Shown: piece after piece, positions 1 to 8,702 of the stretch | Position numbering within the stretch: position 1 is the first letter of the stretch | Layout: each line of letters starts with the position of its first letter | Source of the DNA: an uncultured Clostridia bacterium | GTDB lineage: Bacteria; Bacillota; Clostridia; Oscillospirales; Ruminococcaceae | Direction of reading: 5' to 3' | Assembly: GCA_947625735.1 (NCBI GenBank) | Contig: CANQPL010000004.1 | Coordinates: 1-64,000 of the forward strand | Length of the DNA: 64,000 nt | Program-made: the position numbers and the translations under genes | The notes under the pieces: model-generated | What the model saw: the letters and a program-made list of their open reading frames with translations, nothing else | What the model was told of the DNA's origin: nothing | Database searches by the model: none

Positions 1-304
1 ATCTGCTTTTTCTTTTGTTTTTCCTGCTCTCTTCAATTTTTCTGCCTTTGAGTTCGGTGTTTTGCTCTACTCTAAATTTTAACATTTTCTTTACCATGAT
101 TAAAGATTCTGTAAAAATATTTTTGTAAATAAAATGTAAATCAAGCCTACAATACAATTATTATCTTAGTGCCGTAAGGATAATTGCATTAAAAACATAA
201 AAAAATAATATACCCTACTTGAAATCATGGGAAGAATGTGGTAAAATAATAATATAACAGCAGTCTTATGAACAGACTGCAGGAAGATTGCGGAGGATCG
301 AAAA
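1..304. other. Leader region upstream of metG
   Basis: No gene is supported here; open frames are short and lack ribosome sites. The right half holds the metG promoter. A small inverted repeat (GCAGTCT ... AGACTGC, about 264-284) lies between promoter and start codon. No T-box consensus was found although the downstream gene is a tRNA synthetase. Confidence 0.5.
219..247 (+). promoter_or_regulatory. Sigma-A-type promoter of metG
   Basis: TTGAAA at 219-224, 17-bp spacer, TAAAAT at 242-247. It lies 58 bases upstream of the metG start codon. Confidence 0.6.
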
Positions 305-2329
305 ATGGCTGAAAATAAAGAATCCAATTTTAAAAAGAAAAATGCTCCGAGCAGGGATAACCGCCCGGTGTTTCCGAAAAGAGCCGTCATTACAGGTGGT
401 ATGCCCTACGGCAACAAGACGCTGCACTTTGGTCATGTGGGAGGAGTTTTTGTTTTTGCGGACGTTTACGCCCGCTTTTTGCGTGACAGGATAGGCAAGG
501 ATAATGTGTTATTCGTCTCGGGGACGGACTGCTACGGCTCCCCTATCGCCGAGGGCTACAGAAAAGCCTGCGAGCAGGGATTTGAAGGCTCTATCCGTGA
601 CTATGTTCAGAAAAATCATGATGCTCAGAAAAAAACTCTTGATGATTATGATATATCCCTTGATCTGTTCGGCGCATCGGGTCTCGGCAGAACAGCCGAA
701 TGGCATAATATGGTCTCCGATCGCTTTATCAGACGTCTTTACGAAATGGGTCATCTAAAAAAGATATCAACTGCTCAGTTCTATGACGAAAAGGCAGGTA
801 TGTTTTTAAACGGCAGACAGGTGGTAGGCAAATGTCCTGTGCAAGGCTGCCCCTCGGAAAAGGGCTACGCCGATGAATGCGATCTGGGGCATCAGTATAT
901 GCCCTCCGCTCTTATCGACCCGAGAAGCACGCTGACGGGGGAAACGCCTGTTATGAAGGATGTGGTAAACTGGTATTTCCGTCTGCCCGAATACAGCGAT
1001 CATCTCAAAGATATGGTGGCTATTATGGAAAAGGAGGAAAATATCCGCCCGGTCGTAACAAAAACTATCAAAGAATTTCTGGAGCCTCCCGCTATCTATG
1101 TAATGAACAGCTACCTTGATACTTACAAAAAGCTTGCTCCCGAAATGGCAGAGCATACCTTTGCTGAGGGAAAAACCTCATTTACCATTACTTTCAGGGA
1201 GCTTTCCGAAAGAGATGAAGCGTGCAGACTGCTTAACAGCAGAGGTGTACGATTCAGAGAGAGCAAGACACTTGTCCCCTTCCGCCTTACGGGAAATATC
1301 GAATGGGGAGTCCCCGCTCCTGAGCTGGAGTGCGAAAAGGGGCTGACAGTCTGGGTATGGCCCGAATCTCTCTGGGCGCCTATCTCATTTACCTGTGCAG
1401 CGCTTGAAGCAAAGGGCAGAGATGTCTCCGAATGGAAAAAATTCTGGTGCGATAAAGATGCAAAGGTGTATCAGTTTATCGGTCAGGATAACATATATTT
1501 CTACGGTATTGCCGAAACTGCCATGTGGATGGCTTTCCAAAGCAAGGAGCTATCCGAAATGTCTCCCGAGGATACAGGAGATAACCTTACTATGCCCGTG
1601 CTTGTGGCAAATCACCACATTCTTTTTCTCGATAAAAAGGCGTCCTCCAGCGGAAAGGTCAAGCCCCCTATGGCTGCGGAGCTTCTTGATCTCTATACAG
1701 CCGAACAGCTCAGAATGCACTGGCTGGGACTGGGACTCGGCATGAGAAGCGTTTCTTTCCAGCCAAAGCCCCTTGATCCCTCCGCCCGTGAGGAGGACAG
1801 CGATCCTGTTACAAAAGAGGGATTTCTTCTCTCCAACGTGTTCAACAGGATAATTCGTACCTGTTTCTATGACACCCAAAAGTATTTTGACGGCGTTATG
1901 CCCGTAGGAAAGGTATCACCGGAAATTCTTGCAGAAGCGGAAAAAGCCGTTCTCGAATATGAAAGATTTATGTACAAAACAGAGTTTCATCAGGTAACAT
2001 ATGTCCTTGATTACTATATCAGAAAAGCAAGCAAGACCATGAACAGGCTGAAAAACGAAGCGGACAAGTCTGAGGGGACTGACATTAAAAGGCAATACCT
2101 TATTGACTGTTTCCATATGATAAAAACTGCGGCGGTTCTCCTCCACCCTCTTGCCCCGCAAGGCACAGAGATGATAAGAGAATATATGCAGCTTGATGAA
2201 AACTTATGGTGCTGGGACAATATCTTCTCTACTCTTGAAGAGCTGACAGGCTCAGATCACAAGCTTGTATTCTTAGAGCCGAGAGTGGATTTCTTTAAAA
2301 AGCACCCCTCTCAGCTTGGACAAGGCTGA
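305..2329 (+). CDS. metG: Methionyl-tRNA synthetase, divergent KMSKS motif
   Basis: Class I aminoacyl-tRNA synthetase of 674 residues that should charge tRNA-Met in the cytoplasm. The N-terminal Rossmann core opens with a methionyl-type segment and a HIGH-class motif HFGH (residues 41-44). A zinc-knuckle-like insert has Cys177, Cys182, Cys192 and His196. The usual KMSKS loop reads KASSS (445-449), so the second Lys is missing. The C-terminal half is the helical anticodon-binding domain; there is no C-terminal Trbp111/EMAP domain. The ATG follows GGAGG (293-297). It could be the house-keeping enzyme or a second, divergent MetRS of the kind seen in some Clostridia. The family is clear; its exact role is inferred. 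Confidence 0.85.
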   Translation: MAENKESNFKKKNAPSRDNRPVFPKRAVITGGMPYGNKTLHFGHVGGVFVFADVYARFLRDRIGKDNVLFVSGTDCYGSPIAEGYRKACEQGFEGSIRDYVQKNHDAQKKTLDDYDISLDLFGASGLGRTAEWHNMVSDRFIRRLYEMGHLKKISTAQFYDEKAGMFLNGRQVVGKCPVQGCPSEKGYADECDLGHQYMPSALIDPRSTLTGETPVMKDVVNWYFRLPEYSDHLKDMVAIMEKEENIRPVVTKTIKEFLEPPAIYVMNSYLDTYKKLAPEMAEHTFAEGKTSFTITFRELSERDEACRLLNSRGVRFRESKTLVPFRLTGNIEWGVPAPELECEKGLTVWVWPESLWAPISFTCAALEAKGRDVSEWKKFWCDKDAKVYQFIGQDNIYFYGIAETAMWMAFQSKELSEMSPEDTGDNLTMPVLVANHHILFLDKKASSSGKVKPPMAAELLDLYTAEQLRMHWLGLGLGMRSVSFQPKPLDPSAREEDSDPVTKEGFLLSNVFNRIIRTCFYDTQKYFDGVMPVGKVSPEILAEAEKAVLEYERFMYKTEFHQVTYVLDYYIRKASKTMNRLKNEADKSEGTDIKRQYLIDCFHMIKTAAVLLHPLAPQGTEMIREYMQLDENLWCWDNIFSTLEELTGSDHKLVFLEPRVDFFKKHPSQLGQG

Positions 2330-2381
2330 CGAATGTAAAAAATTATACATTATTATTGCAAAAATTGTCGATAATAAACTG

Positions 2382-2411
2382 TTGACAGAAAGCATAGATA
2401 TATACTATAAT
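2382..2411 (+). promoter_or_regulatory. Promoter of the VWA protein gene
   Basis: TTGACA at 2382-2387, 18-bp spacer, TATAAT at 2406-2411, about 65 bases before the TTG start. Confidence 0.6.
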
Positions 2412-2475
2412 TATAATAGATGCAAACTTTACAGGATACAAAACCGCTGCAAAAAAAGGGGAAGTGAATTAAGAA

Positions 2476-5121
2476 TTGAGCAATAAAACAACTCCGCCCG
2501 GACCTGTTATCTCAGAAGAAGAAAAGGCAAGAAGGGCTGCGGCAGAGAACGCACTTGACAACGATCTTAAAGCCGCAAGAGCAAAAAAAGTCAAGGAACA
2601 GGAATATTACCGAAAAAAACGTGAGGAAGAAAACAAGCGTGAGGAAGCCCGCCTTGAAGAAGCAAGACAGGCTATGGAAAGACATCGCAAGGCGCAGGAA
2701 ACAGAAAAAAAGGTAGAGGCTTACCTTAAAGAAAAAGCCGAAATAGAGGCTGCCCGGAAAAAAAAGGAGAATGAAGCAAATCAGAAAAACGGCAAGGGCA
2801 GGAAAAAGAAAAAAAGCGCAACTGTCCGTTATTTTAACAATTCTCTTTCCTCTATGGAGGCAAGCAGGGCTCTGGCGATATTTATTGTGGTGATTATCGT
2901 TGCCTATGCAGGCGCACATATCTACATCGGAAGTCTTAACGATAAATTCTATAAGGACATAGATCTGCGCCTTACAGGTCAGAGCCGTCAGGTAACAGAT
3001 GCAAGTATCCCCTATACCACTCCCTCGGTAAGTCCCCTGTCTCAGACAGAAAAAGAGAATATGGGTCTTTCCATATGGCTGTGTGATACGGATATGGACG
3101 GGCTTTCGGATTATACGGAGCTGGAATCTACCTTTACATTCCCCTCCATTGCCGACAGCGACGGCGACGGCGTTAATGACGGAGCGGAAATAAGAGCGGG
3201 TCTTGACCCTATGGCAGAAATGACGGACGGTTCTACACCCGACAGTCAGCTTCTTAAAGATGCAGTTGTTTCTTCAGATCAGGTCATTGCAAGGGTAAGA
3301 GGTGTTTCAAAGAGCGTTGAACCTTACCTTATGCGTATCGAAAACAACAGTATACAGGGAACTCCCGGTCTTATAGGCTATGCAACGGAGTTTTACTGTG
3401 CAAAGGGCTTTGACAGCTGTGAGCTTACATTTCCCTATACCGATGAACAGCTCTCGGAAAATGGTATATCGGAAAACGATCTTTCCGTTTTTTACTTTAA
3501 CCCCGACTCTCTGGAATTTGAAAAGGTCACAAGTGAGCTAAATTCAAAAAATAACAATGTCAGCGCATTTATTAACGAAAACGGCATTTACGCTCTCTGC
3601 GATGCCTCGGTCATCTCCCAATCGGGAAATACAAATATATTTTTCCTTATTGATAATTCAGGCTCAATGTACCCCGAGGAGCAATGCCCCGGCTCAGAGG
3701 AAAATGATGTGGAGTTCAAGCGCCTTGACTTTGCCTCTGACCTCATTGATATGCTGGGAAAGAACGCAAAATACGGCGCAGGTGAGTTTTCGGGCAGCTA
3801 TGCAAATATTGCTCCTATCTCCTCCGATCATGAAGCAGTAAAAAAGAAGATAAGCGATATACGGAATAAAAATCAGATCTTTTCGGGTACTGAGATCGCA
3901 GGAGCTATTACAGGTGCTGCCGCCGAATTTTCGGGTGTGGGCAAGCATGACAGAAATTATCTTATCCTCCTTACGGACGGTATGCCCTCACAGATAAATG
4001 AAGCAAAGGAATCCGCTGCGATAAATGCCGCAAAGAAGGCAAATATTACTATCTTTACCATAGGTCTCGGAAAATATATTGATTCCGATTATCTTTACGG
4101 GATCGCCGCTCAGACAAACGGGCAGTTCTTTCAGGCATCAAATGCGGACGCACTGGAAAATATCTATGAAAAGATAACCAGCTTTATGTCCTATAATCAG
4201 GTAACTCTCGAAGAGGAAACAGGTAAAAAAGGCTATATTGTAGCAGATTCGGGCTTTAACGTATTAAAGGACGGTTTAGGATACTCCAATTTCAGAGCTG
4301 ATTTTGCACCGAACGGCGCAGATGTGGGAATTGCAGGACTTATAAGGGCATACTACACAGGTGATTTCAACACCAAGGAAACGGGCTATATCGACAAAAA
4401 CGGCAGATCGGTCCCCGGTTACGATATAACCGTATTTGAGGACTTAGCTGACGGAAAAGCCGATCTGAAAAATATCGAGTTATCCGTTCTGAAAACCTAC
4501 AACGAGTATATGGCTATGGATAACAAATGGGATTACAGACATATAAGCAGTGACGGACTTCTCAATTACACAGATGATGCACGGAAATTTATCTATGATG
4601 CGGGTCTTAAAATATTCAGCGCAGATTATGATTTTACCTTACCCGAAGAATCGGACTTTGTCAATATCCTGAGACATATCACCTTTAATAATATTAAGCC
4701 CTTTTCAAGCTATGAATGTGTACTTATTGACAGCTCCACCTGTACGGGTACGGACGCTGCGGCTATGGATATGCTCAGGTGGTACTGCTTTATCCCCAAT
4801 ACCGAAAATAAATGCAGGATCTACGACTTCGGCTATGAGGGAGATGCTGCCTTTGAAGCGCTGTTAAGTGAGCTTTCAACGGGAAGTCCTGCTGTGATAA
4901 CCTACGGCGGCTCTGCAATGAACGCTATCAGAGTGCTGAGAGATGCGTCCGACCCCAACAGCTTTATTCTTGACGCTTATGACAGCAACTCTCCGTCAAG
5001 GACTACAAGACTTTATCTTACACGCACTCCCGTATATGAAGACGGCAGCGTTTCCTATCAGTATACCGCCTCCAGAAAAGGCGCAGGAAATGAGCCGCTC
5101 AGAGTTTTCATTATGGTATAA
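2476..5121 (+). CDS. Membrane-anchored VWA-domain protein with calcium-type repeats
   Basis: An 881-residue protein of unknown role. Residues 1-115 are an extremely Lys/Glu/Arg/Ala-rich, probably coiled-coil cytoplasmic segment. One membrane segment lies at about 132-153, so the rest is probably outside. Two thrombospondin-3/EF-like acidic motifs follow (DTDMDGLSD near 204 and DSDGDGVND near 228), then a von Willebrand A domain with MIDAS DNSGSM (about 392) and LLTDGMPS (about 498). The last 250 residues are unassigned and weakly recall cysteine-peptidase-like folds (GGSAMNA, FILDAYD). The start is TTG with an AGGGGAAG ribosome site upstream. Single gene with its own promoter and terminator. 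Adhesion or surface sensing is a guess. Confidence 0.8.
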   Translation: MSNKTTPPGPVISEEEKARRAAAENALDNDLKAARAKKVKEQEYYRKKREEENKREEARLEEARQAMERHRKAQETEKKVEAYLKEKAEIEAARKKKENEANQKNGKGRKKKKSATVRYFNNSLSSMEASRALAIFIVVIIVAYAGAHIYIGSLNDKFYKDIDLRLTGQSRQVTDASIPYTTPSVSPLSQTEKENMGLSIWLCDTDMDGLSDYTELESTFTFPSIADSDGDGVNDGAEIRAGLDPMAEMTDGSTPDSQLLKDAVVSSDQVIARVRGVSKSVEPYLMRIENNSIQGTPGLIGYATEFYCAKGFDSCELTFPYTDEQLSENGISENDLSVFYFNPDSLEFEKVTSELNSKNNNVSAFINENGIYALCDASVISQSGNTNIFFLIDNSGSMYPEEQCPGSEENDVEFKRLDFASDLIDMLGKNAKYGAGEFSGSYANIAPISSDHEAVKKKISDIRNKNQIFSGTEIAGAITGAAAEFSGVGKHDRNYLILLTDGMPSQINEAKESAAINAAKKANITIFTIGLGKYIDSDYLYGIAAQTNGQFFQASNADALENIYEKITSFMSYNQVTLEEETGKKGYIVADSGFNVLKDGLGYSNFRADFAPNGADVGIAGLIRAYYTGDFNTKETGYIDKNGRSVPGYDITVFEDLADGKADLKNIELSVLKTYNEYMAMDNKWDYRHISSDGLLNYTDDARKFIYDAGLKIFSADYDFTLPEESDFVNILRHITFNNIKPFSSYECVLIDSSTCTGTDAAAMDMLRWYCFIPNTENKCRIYDFGYEGDAAFEALLSELSTGSPAVITYGGSAMNAIRVLRDASDPNSFILDAYDSNSPSRTTRLYLTRTPVYEDGSVSYQYTASRKGAGNEPLRVFIMV

Positions 5122-5129
5122 GTTTATTA

Positions 5130-5164
5130 CACTCCAAATTGCATTCGACAATTTGGGGTGTTTA
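5130..5164 (+). terminator. Terminator after the VWA gene
   Basis: Stem of 5130-5141 with 5149-5160 (CACTCCAAATTG / CAATTTGGGGTG, one mismatch) starts 8 bases after the stop codon and is followed by a short T-rich tract. Confidence 0.6.
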
Positions 5165-5246
5165 TGTTGTCAGGCAATTTTCGGATAATAAAATATTTTG
5201 CAATTATTTATAAAAAATCTACTTTTGCATTATAGTTTATAAAAAC

Positions 5247-5311
5247 GCTCCCCCGTTCGTTGGACTTATTTACGGTATATCTCTACCGCACTATCCAACA
5301 AAAGGGGGAGC
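5247..5311 (-). terminator. Long nested hairpin terminator of birA
   Basis: Outer stem GCTCCCCC (5247-5254) with GGGGGAGC (5304-5311), then GTTGGA (5259-5264) with TCCAAC (5294-5299), then CGGTA (5273-5277) with TACCG (5284-5288). On the minus strand it is followed by GTTTTTAT, so it most likely ends birA transcription. It is longer and more elaborate than the other terminators here. Confidence 0.6.
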
Positions 5312-5333
5312 TTAAAACTCTGAAATAACTTTT

Positions 5334-6302
5334 TTATTCAAGCAAGGATACTATACCGCCGGAAATTGCCTCCTCACTGCCGTCATCTTTACGGATAAGG
5401 AGCTTTCCGAAGCCGTCTATGCCGATACACTCTACATTCTCGGTAATTTCGTTTCTGGTAAGGCTGATCCTTTTGCCTATGAGAATGGATCTGCGCCTGT
5501 ATTCCGACAAAAATTCCTGAGATGTTATATTGTCAAGATGATATTCAAGGCTGTTAAGTATCTCTGCCGCAAGCTGGCTGCGGTTTACATTCTTTCCCGT
5601 TTCAGCCCTTATGCTTGTGGCTATGTCCTCAATATCCTTGGGGAAGATCATATTAGATACATTTATTCCGATGCCGATAATGGCATATTCAAGTCCCCCC
5701 TGTTCAACTCCTATGGCAGCCTCTGTCAGAATGCCGCAAAGCTTTTTACCCCCCGCATATATGTCATTGACCCACTTTATACCGCATTCCAGTCCGCTGA
5801 CAGTCTCTATCGCTTCTGCAACTGCCACTGCCGCACAGGACGTTATCGTCATGGCATAATCCACCGACAGCCCGGGACGAACTACTACACTCATATAAAT
5901 TCCCTGATTATTGGGTGAGTAAAACTTCTTCCCGTGGCGTCCCCTGCCCGAAGTCTGCTGCTCTGCAATAACTGTCGTACCGTGTACCGCACCAAGCTGC
6001 GCCAGACTTTTTGCAAAGCTGTTGGTGGAGTCAACGGATTTGAATACGTCCATTTTCCTGCCGAGCCGCTCAGTCCTCAGATAAGAATAGATAGACGGTT
6101 CATTAAGAATATCGTTGTCACTGGTCAGGCAATAGCCGCGGTTTGTAACAGCAGTGATGGTATAACCCTCCTCCCGAAGCTGCTTTACTGCCTTCCATAC
6201 TGCGCTGCGGGTCATTCCGAGAGGAACGGCGATTTTATTTCCCGAAACACTTCTACCCCTGTTTTCTTCAAGTATTTCCAGAACCTTATCTTTTAAAGGC
6301 AT
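5334..6302 (-). CDS. birA: Biotin-[acetyl-CoA-carboxylase] ligase / biotin operon repressor
   Basis: Attaches biotin to the carrier domain of acetyl-CoA carboxylase and similar enzymes via biotinyl-AMP. Of 322 residues, 1-60 form a winged helix-turn-helix, so it can also act as a biotin-responsive repressor. The catalytic domain carries GRGRHG (119-124) and KWVNDIYAGGKKLCGIL, both typical of BirA. The ATG at 6302 is preferred over an upstream in-frame start because an AAAGGA site precedes it at normal distance. It is a single gene, with no biotin synthesis genes in the window. Confidence 0.92.
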   Translation of the reverse strand: MPLKDKVLEILEENRGRSVSGNKIAVPLGMTRSAVWKAVKQLREEGYTITAVTNRGYCLTSDNDILNEPSIYSYLRTERLGRKMDVFKSVDSTNSFAKSLAQLGAVHGTTVIAEQQTSGRGRHGKKFYSPNNQGIYMSVVVRPGLSVDYAMTITSCAAVAVAEAIETVSGLECGIKWVNDIYAGGKKLCGILTEAAIGVEQGGLEYAIIGIGINVSNMIFPKDIEDIATSIRAETGKNVNRSQLAAEILNSLEYHLDNITSQEFLSEYRRRSILIGKRISLTRNEITENVECIGIDGFGKLLIRKDDGSEEAISGGIVSLLE

Positions 6303-6334
6303 ATGACCATTCCTTTCATCACAGTCACTTAATT

Positions 6335-6379
6335 CCAAATTAATTAACGGAATTAAATAAGTAATTAACCAAATTAATT
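6335..6379. promoter_or_regulatory. Direct-repeat element upstream of birA
   Basis: Two copies of CCAAATTAATT 34 bp apart, with TAATTAAC also repeated inside. The place suits an autoregulatory BirA operator, but it does not match the known dyad-type BirA site, so this is only positional inference. Confidence 0.3.
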
Positions 6380-6701
6380 TAACTGAATTTAACTACTGAA
6401 AATCAATAGTAATTCATACTAAAATGTTACCATAAATGCTGAAAAAAGTCAAGCATAATAACTATTTTTTTTGATAAAAACGAGTTAACAGTATGTTAAT
6501 TTTGATGATATTGTCGTATTTTAATCTTTATTTTAGTTATTTTGTATAATTAAACGTTTAAAATTTAGTGCATAACGCAAGAATTGATTTATTTAACCGG
6601 CTGCTGTTTCTTCATAAACTGCATTCAAAAAAATAATATTGAGAGGATAAATGACCTGAAAATTTAAAAAGAAACGATTAAAAATGATCGGGCAAACAGC
6701 A

Positions 6702-6730
6702 GGATACTCCTTTTATTTCAAGGAGAATCC
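6702..6730 (+). promoter_or_regulatory. Leader hairpin before the MntP-like gene
   Basis: 11-bp arms 6702-6712 and 6720-6730 (GGATACTCCTT / AAGGAGAATCC, one mismatch) with a 7-base loop, about 120 bases before the start. There is no T-run, so it is not a simple terminator, and no known riboswitch consensus was recognised. Confidence 0.4.
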
Positions 6731-6848
6731 CGCAAAGCACCGTGCAAAACAAATTCTCGGAAATTACCATGCATTTTCCCTGACACGCCTTAATGTAACC
6801 CTTTTTCTTCCCGACGCATATCATAACGTAACAGAAAAGGGGATGATT

Positions 6849-7424
6849 ATGAAAGAACTGTTGATCGCTGCCGCTGCCTCGGCTGACATATTTGCAGCAG
6901 TGCTGGGGCTTAGCGTATCGGGCATCAGGCTGCCGCGGTGTTCGGCGGTTATGGTAGCTCTCAGCGGAGCAGCGGTACTCTGGGCGGCGGCGCTCTGCGC
7001 ATCACGGCTTACGGGAATATTCCCATCATGGACTGTAATGCTGCTTGCAAGGGGGATACCTGCGGTAATGGGCATTCACATGGTGCTTGGCGGCATACGG
7101 AGAAGAAAATGCCCGCACTGCGGACACGGTGTGCTTGACGACCCCGGATCTGCCGATCTTGACCGTTCCGAAAGCATTTCCCTTAAAGAAGGGCTTTTTA
7201 TGGGACTTGCGCTGTCTGCGGATTCGGCGGCAGCGGGTGTAAGTGCGGGAATGTCGGGTTCGTCACCGCTGAGAATTTTTTTATATGCTTTTTTCTGCGG
7301 AACAGCTGCCGCAGCGGCAGGAGTAAAAGCGGGAAAGACACTTCATAAGAAGCTTCGTAAAAACGTTCCCGCCGATATTGCCGCAGGAATACTGCTCATT
7401 ATAATAGCCGCAATGGGAATATAG
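6849..7424 (+). CDS. MntP/YtaF-family membrane protein (possible Mn efflux)
   Basis: A 191-residue, mostly hydrophobic protein with about six membrane segments. It has the two-repeat layout of the MntP/YtaF family, including ASADIFAA near the N-terminus and the matching LALSADSAAAG in the second half; membrane Asp residues in such motifs bind the ion in MntP. The central cytoplasmic loop carries a CPHCGHG metal-binding-like motif. The ATG at 6849 is chosen because AAAAGGGG lies 6 bases upstream; a further ATG is at 6843. Sporulation YtaF is the closest alternative. Substrate not shown by sequence. Confidence 0.7.
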   Translation: MKELLIAAAASADIFAAVLGLSVSGIRLPRCSAVMVALSGAAVLWAAALCASRLTGIFPSWTVMLLARGIPAVMGIHMVLGGIRRRKCPHCGHGVLDDPGSADLDRSESISLKEGLFMGLALSADSAAAGVSAGMSGSSPLRIFLYAFFCGTAAAAAGVKAGKTLHKKLRKNVPADIAAGILLIIIAAMGI

Positions 7425-7435
7425 CCGGGTTTTCC

Positions 7436-8116
7436 TTAATATAAGTCTATCCCGTTTGCTATAAAGGCAGCTCTGCGGTCACGGCAGGTACCGCAGACAC
7501 CGCAGGGAGAATCTCCCCCCTCATAACAGCTCCATGTAAGCTCATAAGGAACTCCCAGCTCCTTACCCTTTGCTACTACTGCGGTTTTGTTCATACCTGC
7601 AAAGGGGGCATCTATACGGCACATTCCCCCGCTCCCCTCACGCACCGCCCTGTCCATTGCATTTACAAAGTCCTCCGAACAGTCGGGATAAGCATTTCCT
7701 GCGGCATCATCGGAATGTGCGCCGTACATTATCACTGAGCAGTCCTTTGAAATCGCCACACTTGCCGCTGCTGACAGGAACAAGCCGTTTCTGAAAGGCA
7801 CATAGGTGGAAACGGGAGCGCCGTTTGTTGTTTTAAGCTGCTCCCCGTAGCTTTCATGAGGGATCTGTCTCTCTGAACCCTCTAAAAGCGAACAGTCCGA
7901 ATAACGGAATATCATTGACAGATCCATAATGATATGCTCCGTTTTATAGTATGCCGTTACCGCACGGGCTGCTTCAAGCTCCTTTTTATGCTTCTGCCCG
8001 TAAAAGACAGACAATGCCGTCACATTTTTACTTCCGTATTTTTCCGCAGCCATTGCAAGCAGAGTAGTGCTGTCTACTCCCCCGCTTACAAGGACAAGCA
8101 CCTTTTTATTATCCAT
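7436..8116 (-). CDS. queC: 7-cyano-7-deazaguanine synthase QueC
   Basis: Makes preQ0 from 7-carboxy-7-deazaguanine, ammonia and ATP on the way to queuosine in tRNA. Of 226 residues, the N-terminus has the PP-loop ATP motif SGGVDST, and the C-terminus has the zinc cluster SPCGVCGTC with an earlier Cys in WSCYEGG. The ATG at 8116 follows AAAGGA; an upstream in-frame start would overlap the preceding gene. queD, queE and queF are not nearby. It follows an ABC ATPase gene by 13 bases and is likely co-transcribed with it. Confidence 0.93.
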   Translation of the reverse strand: MDNKKVLVLVSGGVDSTTLLAMAAEKYGSKNVTALSVFYGQKHKKELEAARAVTAYYKTEHIIMDLSMIFRYSDCSLLEGSERQIPHESYGEQLKTTNGAPVSTYVPFRNGLFLSAAASVAISKDCSVIMYGAHSDDAAGNAYPDCSEDFVNAMDRAVREGSGGMCRIDAPFAGMNKTAVVAKGKELGVPYELTWSCYEGGDSPCGVCGTCRDRRAAFIANGIDLY

Positions 8117-8129
8117 TGCGATCATTCCT

Positions 8130-8702
8130 TTACTTCGGGCTGATGTCAAGTATTCCGCCCGGGATCAGCTTTATTGCATCGGGGTCATGTGTGGAGGCTA
8201 TAATTGTTTTGCCTGATGCAAAGTGTTTTACGGCAGCGGCAGTTTTTGCCTTGCTTTCCTCATCAAGTCCCTTAAAAGGCTCGTCCATAAGAATAAGCCC
8301 TGTAGAGGGAACAAGAGCTCGTACAATAGCCGCTCTGCGCTTCTGTCCTCCCGAAAGTCCGCTCATGGGACGGCATATCTCATCTTCGGTAAGTCCCGTC
8401 ATAAGAAGCGCCTCCCTTACGTCAAAGCAGGGCTTTCCACGTGCTGCAAGATAACAGTTTTCCAATGCACTGAGCCATGTAAGAAGTCTGTCCTCCTGAA
8501 AAACAAAGGCTGCCGTTTCGGAGGGTCTGTCGGTTATACTGCCCTCAAAGACTTCAAGACCTGCAATTATCCTCAGAAGTGTGGTTTTTCCTGCACCTGA
8601 ATCTCCTGTGAGCCATGTTGTTTGTCCGTTTGGAAAATATGCCGTGAAACCGCTGAATACTCTTTTCTCACCGTAAAATTTGGTTATATTATCCAGCCGC
8701 AT
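8130..8702 (-). CDS. Small ABC transporter ATPase, SsuB/TauB-like, no permease partner
   Basis: A 190-residue nucleotide-binding subunit: Walker A GDSGAGKT, a VFQEDRLLTWLSALENC segment typical of nitrate/sulfonate/thiamine-type importers, signature LSGGQ, Walker B LILMDEP and switch His in ASTHD. It is shorter than the usual 230-260 residues, mainly at the C-terminus. No permease or binding protein gene is adjacent, so the partner must be elsewhere. Its start overlaps the end of the flippase gene by 14 bases, indicating translational coupling. Confidence 0.85.
   Translation of the reverse strand: MRLDNITKFYGEKRVFSGFTAYFPNGQTTWLTGDSGAGKTTLLRIIAGLEVFEGSITDRPSETAAFVFQEDRLLTWLSALENCYLAARGKPCFDVREALLMTGLTEDEICRPMSGLSGGQKRRAAIVRALVPSTGLILMDEPFKGLDEESKAKTAAAVKHFASGKTIIASTHDPDAIKLIPGGILDISPK

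Larger units (their letters stand above)
6303..6848. other. Intergenic region between birA and the MntP-like gene
   Basis: This 546-bp divergent region is AT-rich on the birA side. An 11-bp direct repeat CCAAATTAATT occurs at 6335-6345 and 6369-6379. The right side has a hairpin at 6702-6730. No convincing gene is seen; an in-frame extension of the downstream gene to 6684 lacks a ribosome site. Confidence 0.5.

Noticed and set aside
1..304. Possible T-box leader before the methionyl-tRNA synthetase.
   Set aside because: The conserved T-box sequence (AGGGTGGNACCGCG) and specifier loop are not found.
5255..5300. GTTGGAC ... ATCCAAC suggested an integron attC site.
   Set aside because: attC has RYYYAAC first and GTTRRRY last; here the order is reversed on both strands, and no integrase or cassette structure is present.
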